The position numbers and the translations under genes were made by a program. Below, piece after piece: positions 33,285 to 43,129 of a stretch of 64,000 nucleotides of DNA. Source of the DNA: Sinomonas atrocyanea (GTDB taxonomy: Bacteria > Actinomycetota > Actinomycetes > Actinomycetales > Micrococcaceae); contig NZ_CP014519.1 of assembly GCF_001577305.1 (NCBI RefSeq), positions 1-64,000 on the forward strand. Direction: 5' to 3'. The stretch's first letter is position 1; every line of letters begins with the position of its first letter. The notes below the pieces were generated by a model that saw only the letters and a list, made by a program, of their open reading frames with translations, was not told where the DNA came from and did not search any database.

Positions 33285-36200
33285 TTAGTACGGGGGAGGC
33301 AGCAGGCCCTTTTTGATTTGAATCTGAACATAGATGGACTGGCCCTCCTCCGGGCCAATAGGCAGGGTGGAGTGGAGATCTCGCTCTAGGGCGAGCATAT
33401 CTCTTCGCTCACCAGTGGCCAAAATTTTGAGGCTTCCGCCATTCAACTGTGCGGCGGTATATCGGGTTGATGGATTGTTGCTGATGCCGTACTTTAGATG
33501 TTCGCCATCTGGCCCAAGTTTCTGGTATAGCGAGCACGAGTTGTGAACCAGAATCGGCGTTTCGCCGGCGTAATAGGTGTGGATCTTGTCGATCTGGAGG
33601 TTGTATGCGGTTAGCTCCGCCTTGTATCGCTTGAGCCCCGCGATAGGGAGGAGAGCGCCGCCGGTGGTTTGGATTTGTTCTCCGATTTTGAGGTCGGATG
33701 CGTCGGTGAACGTCTTGGTGGTGGCGTTCCAGATCGGATGTCCGTCTGTGGAGTGGAGTGTGGAGCCGTCGACGAGAGTGATGTCGACCATGTCGTGGGG
33801 CCCGCTGTGGCGTATGAGTGCTTGGACGTCCTCTGCAGCGGTAGTTCCCTTTTCGGGGTCGGTGGCTATGACGCGGTCGCCGACCCTCACTTCGGCGATG
33901 GGTTTACGTGTGCCGTCCTCCATGAGAACGGGGGTGTCTGAAGTGAAGCTGTTGAGACAGGACTCGGCGGCGTCACGGCCGAGGGCAGATGTTCCTCTGG
34001 CAGCACCGCCGAGTCTTCCTGCTATCGTGCCGACAGCTTTGCCTGCGGCCCCGCCGGCGAGGCCCCAGGCGGTGTCCTCGAGGAAGTGGGTGGCGAGGTC
34101 GTCGGGTGGGGCGGTCCAGTTGGTGTCTGCTGCGTAGCCGGTGGTGGTGAGGGCTCCGCCGAGGACGGCTGCGCCGATGAGGCAGCCGAGGCCTGCGGTG
34201 GCGGCGCAGAGTGCTGCGCCGGCGACGAGGGCGAGGGCTGTGGCTGCGATTTCGTATTTGTGCTGGGCGAGGTAGGGGTCGGGGGCGGGCGTGGTGGTTC
34301 GCTGTGCGGAGACGGTGTGGGTGTTTCCGGGGGCTGGTGGTGGCGGTGGGGCTGTGTAGGCGGGGGCGGGTGGGTAGTAGGTGCCGGCGTAGGAGTTGTT
34401 GACGTAGGTGCCGGGGTTGTAGGTGCGGAGGGGGTGGAAGGGGTTGAGGTATTCGGGGTAGACGGGGGCGGGGTGCCATTGGCCTGGGGTGACGTTGGCG
34501 GTGGGGGAGTGCCAGCTCATGCCGTCGTCGGCGAGGGCGAGGCCGATCCAGAGGCCGGTGGGGTCGGAGGTGTTGACGGGTTCGTTGTTGGCGTAGGCGT
34601 AGGGGGAGTAATTGCGGGCGTCTTTGAGGTCGAGGACGGGGTCCGGGGCGGTGAAGGCGCCGAGGACGGGGTCGTAGTCGCGGGCGCCGAGGTGGGTGAG
34701 GCCGGTGGCGGTGTCGGCGGTGCCGCCGAGGTAGCCGGTGGCTGCGGAGAACGCGGCGGGGTTGGCTCCGTTGGTTCCGGGGCCTGTGGCTGCGGCGGGT
34801 GCTGCGGTGAGTGCTTGGTTCCCTGTGCCGGTCATGGTGGGGCCGCGGGTGAGGCCGTAGGGGTCTGTGCGGCGGGTTGTGGTCGGGATGGGGTTGGTGC
34901 CGCCGCCGGTGGTGGGTCCGGTGATGGTCAGGGCGGTGTTGAGGGGGTCTGCGGTGATGAAGGCGGTGGCGGAGCCGGTTGCGGCGGTGGTGGCGGTCCG
35001 CTGGGCAACTGTCCTGCCGGCGAAGGTGAAGCTGCGGGTGGCTGTGGTGGGCCCGGTGGTGGGGGCGTAGACGGTGGTGCTGCCGATGAGGGCGGTGGTT
35101 CCGGTCCCGTCGGTGATGCCGGCGAGGGTGCCGTCTGCGGTGTAGTAGCGGGTTCCGGTCTTGTCGGTGCCTGCGGTCTTGGGCGAGCCGGTGGGGGCGG
35201 CGGGGTTGGGGTTGGCGGGGATGGTGCTGGTGCCGGTGGCGGTGGCGATCTTGCCGTCGGGGGTGTAGGCGAGGGCCTGGCCGGCGCGGTTGGTCATGCG
35301 TCCGGCGGGGTCGTAGCCGAAGGCGTCGGTTGTGGTGGTGGAGCCTGTGGTGCGCTTGATGCTGGTGAGTCTGTGGGGGCCGCCGTTTCCGTAGGTGTAG
35401 TCCTCGGTGGCGGCGATGGTGCCGTCGGCGTTGTAGCGGGTGGCCTTTGAACGGTCGCTGGTGGCGTTGTACTCGTAGGCCTGGGCGTAGGGGGCGGGGC
35501 CGCCAATTTTGGTGGGGCTGAAGCCGCCGGTGCAGTCGGCGGCGGAGGTGGCCCAGACCTGGGAGAGGCGGTTGGCCCAGTCGTAGGTGTAGCACTGGCG
35601 GTCTGCCGGGGGTGGGCTGGTGCGGGTGGGGTAGGCGGTGGTGGTGGAGGTGAGCCGGCCGGTGGGGTCGTAGGAGTAGTCGGTCTTGCCGAGGTCGGTG
35701 GTGGTGCCCTTGGCGCTGTTCCAGGCTTGGGCGGTGGTGAGGTTGCCGGTGGTGGCGTCCCAGGTGTACTGGACGGTGGTGGCGCCCATGGTGTCGGCGC
35801 CGGCGGTTCCAGTGGAGGTGTCGTTCTGGTCGTAGCCGCCCATGGCGTTGAGGTTGTTGTAGCCGACGTTGGTGGCGTAGCGGACGTTGTACTGGGAGAT
35901 GAGCCCGGAGGGCAGGTCGAGGGCGTTGTAGGTGTTCTGGATGCCCTCGCGGGGCAGGGGTCCTGCGGCGGGGACGTAGCTGATGGTGGGCAGGCCGGCT
36001 GCGCCGTACTTGATGGTGGTGTCGTAGGTGGCGGCGAGGGTTCCGAAGGCGGCGGGGAGGGTGAGCTTGATGTCGCCGGGCTGGTAGGCGGCGTTGTAGG
36101 AGGAGTAGTCGGTGGTGACGGCCTGGTCTTGGTTGGGCCCGTTGTAGCGGGTGGAGGAGGCGGGCTGGCCCTTCTTCTCGGTGTCCCAGGTGGTGGTGGT

Positions 36201-39200
36201 GAGGGTCTTGGCCTGCTGTCCTGCCAGTGCTGTGGAGGTGTTGGTGACGCGGTCGAGGGTGTCGTAGGTGTAGGAGGTGACGGTCCCGGCGGCGTCGGTG
36301 GTGGTGGCCTTGCGGCCGGAGGTGTCGTAGGCCGTGGCGGTGGTGCCGGTGTCGGGGTCCGTGCGGGAGGTCTCGCGGCCGAGGGGGTCGGTGGTCCAGG
36401 TCCAGGCGTTGCCGGCCGGGTCGGTCATCTGGTTCATGGTGCCGAGCCGGTCGTAGGAGTAGCGAGTGGTGTCGGCGGCGCCTGTGGGGCTGGTTCCGTG
36501 CCAGGTGGTCTTGGCGGTGAGGCGGCCGGCGGCGTCGGTGGTGGCTGTGGCTGCGGCGGTGGTGCCGGTTCCTGTGGTCGTGGTGGTGTCGGTGCCGGTG
36601 TAGGAGACGTCGGTCTCGGAGGTGAGCTGGTTGTCCCAGGCCATGTTCCGGGTGCGGGTGATGCGCCCGGCGGGGTCGTAGTCATACAGGGTGGAGGAGG
36701 GCACCGCGAGGGTGGGCAGGATCAGGGTCCCGTCGGGGTTGGAGGACACGTAGTAGGGGTTGCGCTGGCTGGCTTTGGCGCCTGAGGCGTTGTAGAAGGT
36801 GTCGGTGGCGACGGTGCCTCCGGTGAGGGAGGGGGTCTGGGTCTGGCGGGGGCGGCCGAGTCCGTCGTAGATGGTGTAGGTGTCGGTGGTGCCGCTGCTG
36901 TTGTTGACCCGGGTGGTCCTGATCCAGGACGGGGTTGTCTGGGAGATCGTGTAGGTGGTGGCGGTGGTGGGTGTTGCGTTGGTCGCCCTTGGCCGCAGGG
37001 GATCCCAGGCAGCTGTGGTCCGGCCGGAGGCGTCGTAGGTGTTCTCGGTGACGGAGCCGTTGGGGTCGGTGGTCTTGAGGGTGTTGCCCCGCACTGCGTC
37101 GTAGGTGACGGTGCTGGTCCATCCGAGGGCGTTGGTGCTGGTCGTGGACGTGGCCGGCCCCGTGGCCGGGGTATAGGCGGTGGTGGTGGTCCTGGCGGTG
37201 CCGGTGGTGGTGTCCGTGGAGGTGGTGGGCCGCCCGAGGGCGTCGTAGGCGATGGCGGGGCCGGACTGCCAGGCTGTGGCTGCGCTGCCGGAGACGGCTG
37301 AGGCTGCGCGGGTCGCGGTGGCCAGGCCGCGGGTGGGCTCGGCGTAGCCGTTGGTTCCGGGAAGGGCCGAGGTGGCGCCGTCGTACATGGTCTGGGCGGA
37401 CTTGAGCAGGTTCCCGGCGGGGGTGCCGTCGGTGTTGCAGGCGTTGGCGTAGACGCTGGTCGCCGCAGGCAGGGTGAGGAGGTTCTTGGCTGTGCCGGTG
37501 GCGTAGTCGGTCGTGGTGCAGATGTCGTCCGCGGCGGTGCCCGTGTCTCCTTGGTCGGAGGCGGCCTTGGGACGGCCGAGGGCGTCGAAGACGGTGGTCG
37601 TGCTGGTGGTCCTCCAGCCGGCGGCGACGGCGGACTTGGTCCAGATCCTGCCTGTGCCGGTGTGGCGGGCGGTGGGGCCGCCGAGGGAAGCGGCGCCGGT
37701 GGCGGTGGGGGCCGAGGCCCAGGGGAGGGTGGCGGTGGCCTTGAGCAGGGAACCTCCGCTGCCGAGGGTGGTCTGGGTCTCGAGGATGCGTCCAGCGAAC
37801 CAGGGCGAGTCGGTGACGATGGTGCCGTCGGAGGCGGTCACCGTCGATGCGTTGGTGCCGCCAGCGGTGTCTGAGGGGGTTCCGTCGAGTCCTCGCAGAT
37901 AGACGGTGGTCACCGTGGATCCGGCGGTCGCTGCCTTCACCTGGGACCATCCGGCCAGGACGGACCAGGTCATCTTCGAGCTGGCGGGGTCGGTGCGGTA
38001 GTGCGGTTCGGGATACTTCCAGGCGGGGTTGCCGATGTAGGTGTAGGTGGTGGTCTGGGTGAGGGAGCCGGCGCCGCCGGGTCCTGCGTCCATGGTGACG
38101 GCCTGGACGGGGTAGACGTGGAACCAGTCCATGCGCGCTGCCTGCACGATGGGGGTGGTGGGGGTCCACCACTGCGGGAAGCAGCGGCGGGTGTTGGACT
38201 GGGGGGAGGCCGGCAGGGACGACGGGGTGCAGTCGGCGCCGTAGTAGGAGACTCCGGTGGTGGCGCCGGTCGGTGACTTGATGCCTGTGAGGCGGAAGCG
38301 GTTCAGCGGTGCAACTCCGTCGTAGACCCAGACTCGGTTCTGCAGTGTCTGGCCGGAGAACACGGTGGCCGGGTCGGTGAGCGCGGACCCGCCGGTGCTG
38401 GTGTCGATGCCCGAGTGCGTGAGAGATCCCAGCCACAGGGCTGGCTTCGTGCCGTCGCCGGGGTCGGGCATCGAGTGGGCGAGGGTCCATTTGTCGGCGC
38501 CCTGGTAGGAGGCGCCGACGAGGGTCTCCGCTTGGACGGCGGTGAGCCTCTGGTCGGTGTAGAAGGTGGGGGAGTAGACGGTGCAGGGCCCTGCGGCCGG
38601 GCATGAGAGCCCGGTGGGTATGTCGTTGCCCTTGGAGCAGTCCACCCCGGTGCAGCGGCCGTCGTAGGTGAACAGTACATGCAGGGGTGCCTGTGCTGTG
38701 AGCTCGGCCCCGGAGCGCATGCCGTAGTCGACCTTGTTCAGGCGGGAGGCGCGCACGTACGGCAGGATCGATCCCGTCCCGTTCTGGGCCTTGTAGTAGT
38801 TCGTGTCCTGGGCGTAGTAGAACGCCTGGGTGTTCCCGGAGGGGTCGAGCACGTAGTCGAGGTTCCAGCCGTAGGCCTGCTGGCAGAGTGAGGCGGCGAA
38901 CGATGCCGCCGCGCAGGGCTGTGAGGGGTCGGCGGCCCCGACGGGGACGGTGTCCGCGGAGTTGGTGGTGGCGTTGCCCGCGCTCCAGCCGGGCAGCCTG
39001 TTCATGCCGAAGAAATACTGGACGCCGGCAGGGTCGGTGAGCTTCCAGTACCCTCCGTCGAAGGTTCCGTTGGTGGAGCCGGTGAGGTATTCGACGCGGG
39101 TCCCGTCGTCGTTGGCGAGGTGCCAGGTGCCGGTGGCTGCGTCCTTGACCAGTTCTGAGGACCGGCCGCCGAAGCTGACGGAGACGCGCTGCCCTCCCTG

Positions 39201-39809
39201 GTTGCCGCACAGGTCGTAGGAGCCGGAGATTCCCTGGTCGGTGCAGGGGGTGAAGCGCTGGGTGACGCGGCCGGCTCCGGCCAGTCCCCATCCGTCGCCG
39301 ACGACGGAGGCCTGGTTGTTCGTCGCTGAGGTCAGTCCGTCGACGCGGGTCGAGTCGTAGGAGAGCGCCAGCTGCGGAGTCGGGCCCGCCGGGGCGTTCC
39401 GCACCTGGAGGGGGTAGGACCAGGTGAACCCGCCGGTCTGCCCTGTCACGCCCCAGGAGCCGGTGCTGCTGCCGGGGAGGACGGCGAAGTCTCCGGATCC
39501 GGAGCTGTTGGCCGGAGGGGCCGCGGCGGGTACCCGGGCGGATCCGTGTCCGCCTTCGATGTGGGGCACGGTGGCGGGGGAGGGCCCGGCGACGGTGGCC
39601 TGGGTGCCTGGAGCCGAGGGGCTCGTCAGCGGGTCTAGCGTGCCCTGGACAGGGGCCGCCGGGACCGCCGGGATGGCGGGCGACTGCCACATGGGCGGGG
39701 CGTGGAATGGCGCGGCGACGGCCAGTGCAGGCGGTGTGGCGGAGGCGGTCAGCACTGCGATGGACGCAGCGACCGCGGTGGCCAGGAACGTGCGGGACTT
39801 CCTCGACAT
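33285..39809 (-). CDS. Rhs/YD-repeat polymorphic toxin with Hint and GIY-YIG-like tip
   Basis: This 2,174-aa secreted toxin has a signal peptide (1-30), a Pro/Ala linker, an N-terminal beta domain (about 100-750) and YD repeats (about 850-1700). The Rhs core ends with 'GLTHLGARDYDPVLGAFTAPDPVLDL' near 1715. A Hint autoprocessing domain follows (1948-2090, 'CLNSFTSDTPVLMEDGTRKPI' to 'GETPILVHNSC'). The last 84 residues ('LYQKLGPDGEHLKYGISNNPSTRYTAAQL', 'ERRDMLALERDLHSTLPIGPEEGQS', ending LLPPPY) look like a GIY-YIG/URI nuclease toxin. The tip and the immunity gene have lower GC than the repeat body, as expected for module exchange. Confidence 0.9.
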   Translation of the reverse strand: MSRKSRTFLATAVAASIAVLTASATPPALAVAAPFHAPPMWQSPAIPAVPAAPVQGTLDPLTSPSAPGTQATVAGPSPATVPHIEGGHGSARVPAAAPPANSSGSGDFAVLPGSSTGSWGVTGQTGGFTWSYPLQVRNAPAGPTPQLALSYDSTRVDGLTSATNNQASVVGDGWGLAGAGRVTQRFTPCTDQGISGSYDLCGNQGGQRVSVSFGGRSSELVKDAATGTWHLANDDGTRVEYLTGSTNGTFDGGYWKLTDPAGVQYFFGMNRLPGWSAGNATTNSADTVPVGAADPSQPCAAASFAASLCQQAYGWNLDYVLDPSGNTQAFYYAQDTNYYKAQNGTGSILPYVRASRLNKVDYGMRSGAELTAQAPLHVLFTYDGRCTGVDCSKGNDIPTGLSCPAAGPCTVYSPTFYTDQRLTAVQAETLVGASYQGADKWTLAHSMPDPGDGTKPALWLGSLTHSGIDTSTGGSALTDPATVFSGQTLQNRVWVYDGVAPLNRFRLTGIKSPTGATTGVSYYGADCTPSSLPASPQSNTRRCFPQWWTPTTPIVQAARMDWFHVYPVQAVTMDAGPGGAGSLTQTTTYTYIGNPAWKYPEPHYRTDPASSKMTWSVLAGWSQVKAATAGSTVTTVYLRGLDGTPSDTAGGTNASTVTASDGTIVTDSPWFAGRILETQTTLGSGGSLLKATATLPWASAPTATGAASLGGPTARHTGTGRIWTKSAVAAGWRTTSTTTVFDALGRPKAASDQGDTGTAADDICTTTDYATGTAKNLLTLPAATSVYANACNTDGTPAGNLLKSAQTMYDGATSALPGTNGYAEPTRGLATATRAASAVSGSAATAWQSGPAIAYDALGRPTTSTDTTTGTARTTTTAYTPATGPATSTTSTNALGWTSTVTYDAVRGNTLKTTDPNGSVTENTYDASGRTTAAWDPLRPRATNATPTTATTYTISQTTPSWIRTTRVNNSSGTTDTYTIYDGLGRPRQTQTPSLTGGTVATDTFYNASGAKASQRNPYYVSSNPDGTLILPTLAVPSSTLYDYDPAGRITRTRNMAWDNQLTSETDVSYTGTDTTTTTGTGTTAAATATTDAAGRLTAKTTWHGTSPTGAADTTRYSYDRLGTMNQMTDPAGNAWTWTTDPLGRETSRTDPDTGTTATAYDTSGRKATTTDAAGTVTSYTYDTLDRVTNTSTALAGQQAKTLTTTTWDTEKKGQPASSTRYNGPNQDQAVTTDYSSYNAAYQPGDIKLTLPAAFGTLAATYDTTIKYGAAGLPTISYVPAAGPLPREGIQNTYNALDLPSGLISQYNVRYATNVGYNNLNAMGGYDQNDTSTGTAGADTMGATTVQYTWDATTGNLTTAQAWNSAKGTTTDLGKTDYSYDPTGRLTSTTTAYPTRTSPPPADRQCYTYDWANRLSQVWATSAADCTGGFSPTKIGGPAPYAQAYEYNATSDRSKATRYNADGTIAATEDYTYGNGGPHRLTSIKRTTGSTTTTDAFGYDPAGRMTNRAGQALAYTPDGKIATATGTSTIPANPNPAAPTGSPKTAGTDKTGTRYYTADGTLAGITDGTGTTALIGSTTVYAPTTGPTTATRSFTFAGRTVAQRTATTAATGSATAFITADPLNTALTITGPTTGGGTNPIPTTTRRTDPYGLTRGPTMTGTGNQALTAAPAAATGPGTNGANPAAFSAATGYLGGTADTATGLTHLGARDYDPVLGAFTAPDPVLDLKDARNYSPYAYANNEPVNTSDPTGLWIGLALADDGMSWHSPTANVTPGQWHPAPVYPEYLNPFHPLRTYNPGTYVNNSYAGTYYPPAPAYTAPPPPPAPGNTHTVSAQRTTTPAPDPYLAQHKYEIAATALALVAGAALCAATAGLGCLIGAAVLGGALTTTGYAADTNWTAPPDDLATHFLEDTAWGLAGGAAGKAVGTIAGRLGGAARGTSALGRDAAESCLNSFTSDTPVLMEDGTRKPIAEVRVGDRVIATDPEKGTTAAEDVQALIRHSGPHDMVDITLVDGSTLHSTDGHPIWNATTKTFTDASDLKIGEQIQTTGGALLPIAGLKRYKAELTAYNLQIDKIHTYYAGETPILVHNSCSLYQKLGPDGEHLKYGISNNPSTRYTAAQLNGGSLKILATGERRDMLALERDLHSTLPIGPEEGQSIYVQIQIKKGLLPPPY

Positions 39810-39834
39810 GTGTTTTCCTCGGGTTCTGCCGCTG

Positions 39835-42726
39835 CTAGTAGAGGACCTGGCTGGTGCTGCCGACTGCGCTCGTCCAGAGGTCCTGGACCTGCTGTGCGGT
39901 CAGGACGGCTTGGGTCAGCACGGGACGGGTGATTAGGCCGGTGTAGGACTGGGCGGAGCCGGGGGCTGCCTTGCCGAGGTAGACCTGGGTGCCGGGGCCG
40001 GGTGCCGAGGGCGGGTTGGCGGCCGCCACGACCCAGGTGTCGCGGCTGTTCCCGGAGGCGACGGTGATGCGCATCTGGGCATTGATGAGGTCGTACTGGG
40101 CGTTGACGAATGCCCACTGCCCTGCTGTGGCGGTTCCTGTCCCTTCGACCGTCGTCTCGGTCCCGCTCCCGGCGCGGGTGGTCAGGGCCCAGTGCCCGTC
40201 GGCGGCGAGGCCGAGGCGCAGCTGGCTGTTCCCTGAGCTGTCGGTCTGTGCGAGGACAGTCGAGGGGCCGGTCCCGGAAGGGCAGGCCCATACCGAGGCG
40301 GTGAAGGACTGGGACGGGTTCACGGCCGCTCCGCCGGTGCCGGAGCTGTATCCGCCGCTGAAGCTGAAGCCCTCGGGTGCGTCAGTGCTGGCCGGTTCCG
40401 TCGCGCAGGGTCCGCTGAGGCCGTCGAAGCCGACGGTCATTCCGGTCCTTGCCGCCCCCGTCGTGGAGTCGGTGACGTTCATGGCCTTCGTCGGGGCCGT
40501 GGCGGTCTTGCCGACTGAGAAGGCCACCGATCCGGCCGCGGACCTGTTCGGGCCCGTCGGGCAGGCGGCGGCGGTGCAGCTGCTGATGTTCCCGGCGGCG
40601 TCGAGCGCCCAGACCCTCAGCGTGGTGGATACGTCGATGGCCGCGACGTTCATTGTGGTGCTGTTCTTGTTCGGGCACACCATCACGAATGCGTTCTTGG
40701 CCGTATTGCAGGACATGGCTGCGTCGGGTGCGCCCGGGTCGGACTTCGAGTCCGTGACTGCGTAGACGAATCCCTTCACCGCGTACCCGGCGGGTTCAGT
40801 GATGGTGAACTTGTACGAGGTCGATCCGACGACGCCGCTGCCGTCGGTTCCTGTGGACAGCTCCGTCGGGGCAGTGATCTGCGGTACGGGAGGGGGAGCG
40901 GTGTCGACCCAGAACCAGTAGTCGGTGCTGCCCGAGACGAGGCCCTGCTGGTCGACGAGTGTGACCGAGAATTTGTAGTGGCCGTCCGGCAGCGGCTGGT
41001 TCGTTCCCTGCCCTGTAGACCCGTATCCCCAGGATCCCGACCCTGCGCTGGGGGAGAGCCATATCGGCTGGCCCGCGGCCATCCACCAGCGCGCGCTCGA
41101 TTCGCCTTCCTTGGTCACGGACATCCAAGCGGTGATCCAGCCATCGTTGACGTCCACATCGGAGCCGCTGACGGTGAACACGGGCCCGGCGGTGCGGGTG
41201 TAGCCGCTCTTCCCGGCTGCGGTGTCGCTGGTGCAGTACGTGTTGCATGCGCTGACTGCGGTGACCTTGGGCGTGGTCGGCGGGTGACCGTACTGGACGG
41301 TGATGGTGGCGCCGTTGTCGAACCGCTTCCAGGTCAGCTGGTCCCAGTTGTCGTTGTCCGCGTAGAGGCCGACTGTCCACTGGCCCGTGGTCGGCAGCTT
41401 GTCCTTGGCAGCCATCATGTCGAACCCGACTGTGGCTGCGGGGCAGCTGGCAGAGTTGCCGTTGGCGAACGACTTCGCATCCAGCTGCTGGATCTTCCCA
41501 GGCCGGTTGTTCCACGTGGTGGAGGGAGTGACGCCGTAGGTGACGAATGCACGCACCATCGTCGGGGTGCAGGAGGACGACCAGACGTCCGTGACGTTGA
41601 ACCGGGCCGCGAGGATCACTGCCCCGAGGCTCGCTGAGGAGTCGAACTGGTAGAAGCCCTGGGCGCTGTGGTTGACGCCGTACGTGGTGTCCCATGCGGC
41701 CGGCAGGAACCCGAGGTTGACCTTCCCGTCGGTGTACTGCCCGTTCCAGTAGGAGGTGGTCGGGAACGCGGAGTCGACGTAGAGGTAGTCCCTGCGGGAG
41801 TTGGTGAAGTCGGGGTCGATGTAGAGCGGGAACGACAGTCCCTTCGGATCGCCTACCGCCGACGCGATCCCGGTGGAGAAGGCGCCTTGCCCGTGGGCGG
41901 CCAGTCCGAGGTCGAACGGGTGGGACACGCCCGGGCCGCCAGGATCTGCGGCATCCGTGTCCGGGTAGGCGGAATCCCACCAGGCGCCCTTCGACGCCGA
42001 CAGTTCTACGGTTCCGGTGTCGGTCCCTCGGGCGGCGACACCGCCGGCGCCGTGGGGCTCGAGGGCCGCTCCGGTCGCCCGCAGCTGGACGCGCAGGTCC
42101 TTCAGACGGGGATCGGCGAGGGCCGCTGCGGTCTTGACCTTGAATACCTGGCCCATCCGGTCGCGTCCCGCGATCTGGACGAGGTCCACTCCCGGGAGGA
42201 CGTCGGGATACGTGGCCTGGTCCCCCGACAGGATCGGGGCCGGCAACTTCCCGTAGGGCCACGACTGCTCGACGCTGTGGCCCTTCCGGTCCCCGACCGT
42301 GCTCATCCGTGCGTCGCCGCCTCGGCCGAACCGCACATCGAGGGGGGCCATTCTCGGCCGGACCTCCGTGCCGTCGTCGGCGAGATTCAGGTCGATGTCC
42401 GACCACCCTGCGCCCGAGCGCATCCGGACCGGGACCGAGGACACGGTGGCGGTCAGGGTGCCGTCCGGACTCGCGTCCACGATCCTGGTCTCAGTGGTGA
42501 GGGCGTCGACCCGGACAGCGGCCCCGCTCTTCTTCGCCCGGGACAGCGCGACCGCCTCCGGGGCTGCATCAGACGACGCCGTTGTGGACGAGACCGCGGC
42601 GGAAGAAGAGGCCGACGCCGCGCCTGCTCCCGTGACGCCGAGCTGGCCCAGCATCAGAACGGCGGTGCCGATAACGGCAGTCAGAGCAGAAAATGGGCGC
42701 GAACGAGCCACGTTGAACGAGACCAT
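39835..42726 (-). CDS. Secreted LamG/DNRLRE protein partnered with the Rhs toxin
   Basis: This 963-aa exported protein has a signal peptide (1-37, ending GAGAASA). A domain near 310-475 ('YLYVDSAFPTTSYWNGQYTDGKVNLGFL') resembles DNRLRE modules of surface proteins. Ig-like beta domains follow ('TVSGSDVDVNDGWITAWMSV'), and a C-terminal LamG-type lectin fold covers about 785-960 ('FTASVWACPSGTGPSTVLAQTDSSGNSQLRLGL'). The gene ends 25 bp before the Rhs gene and runs in the same direction. Such pairs are common in actinobacterial YD-repeat loci, where the partner may help surface display or target binding. Confidence 0.85.
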   Translation of the reverse strand: MVSFNVARSRPFSALTAVIGTAVLMLGQLGVTGAGAASASSSAAVSSTTASSDAAPEAVALSRAKKSGAAVRVDALTTETRIVDASPDGTLTATVSSVPVRMRSGAGWSDIDLNLADDGTEVRPRMAPLDVRFGRGGDARMSTVGDRKGHSVEQSWPYGKLPAPILSGDQATYPDVLPGVDLVQIAGRDRMGQVFKVKTAAALADPRLKDLRVQLRATGAALEPHGAGGVAARGTDTGTVELSASKGAWWDSAYPDTDAADPGGPGVSHPFDLGLAAHGQGAFSTGIASAVGDPKGLSFPLYIDPDFTNSRRDYLYVDSAFPTTSYWNGQYTDGKVNLGFLPAAWDTTYGVNHSAQGFYQFDSSASLGAVILAARFNVTDVWSSSCTPTMVRAFVTYGVTPSTTWNNRPGKIQQLDAKSFANGNSASCPAATVGFDMMAAKDKLPTTGQWTVGLYADNDNWDQLTWKRFDNGATITVQYGHPPTTPKVTAVSACNTYCTSDTAAGKSGYTRTAGPVFTVSGSDVDVNDGWITAWMSVTKEGESSARWWMAAGQPIWLSPSAGSGSWGYGSTGQGTNQPLPDGHYKFSVTLVDQQGLVSGSTDYWFWVDTAPPPVPQITAPTELSTGTDGSGVVGSTSYKFTITEPAGYAVKGFVYAVTDSKSDPGAPDAAMSCNTAKNAFVMVCPNKNSTTMNVAAIDVSTTLRVWALDAAGNISSCTAAACPTGPNRSAAGSVAFSVGKTATAPTKAMNVTDSTTGAARTGMTVGFDGLSGPCATEPASTDAPEGFSFSGGYSSGTGGAAVNPSQSFTASVWACPSGTGPSTVLAQTDSSGNSQLRLGLAADGHWALTTRAGSGTETTVEGTGTATAGQWAFVNAQYDLINAQMRITVASGNSRDTWVVAAANPPSAPGPGTQVYLGKAAPGSAQSYTGLITRPVLTQAVLTAQQVQDLWTSAVGSTSQVLY

Positions 42727-43129
42727 GAAAAAGGGCCTTCCCCCAAGGCGGGCGGATCATCATTCCCCAATGAGCCGCCAGAACAAGTGAATGACTGAAA
42801 AGTAAACCACCCGACTGATCTTCACAAGTAAGTCACAGGAACCGCTCGGGAGAGCATGCTGTCCGCTGCTGAGTGTGACGGGGAGGCGGTAGTCTCATCG
42901 GCCGCTTCAGTGCTCCGCAGCGGGTCCTGTACTGGGCCGTCGTACGGCGCCGGTGCTGAATTGACCGCGCGACCTTTGGTGCTCGAGGGTTTCTGCAGAC
43001 CGCCTCACCTGTCGTCCGAGCGCCGGGGCCGCCCGCCGCCGCCTGAGGAAGGCGACAGCCCGTGTGTCGTATCAATGCCGGTTGCACCGGCCTGCGAGAA
43101 TTCTGATGGGGATGGGGGGCAGGACTTTC
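42727..43129. promoter_or_regulatory. Divergent region between Rhs operon and defence cassette
   Basis: 403 bases with no supported gene. They must hold the promoters of the leftward secreted-protein operon and the rightward sigma-like/CBASS cassette. No clear operator palindrome was found. Confidence 0.5.

Noticed and set aside
36682..39690. A 1,002-codon minus-strand frame over the Rhs gene
   Set aside because: It is rich in Arg, Pro and His with no domains and lies out of frame with the clear Rhs reading, typical of a GC-rich shadow.
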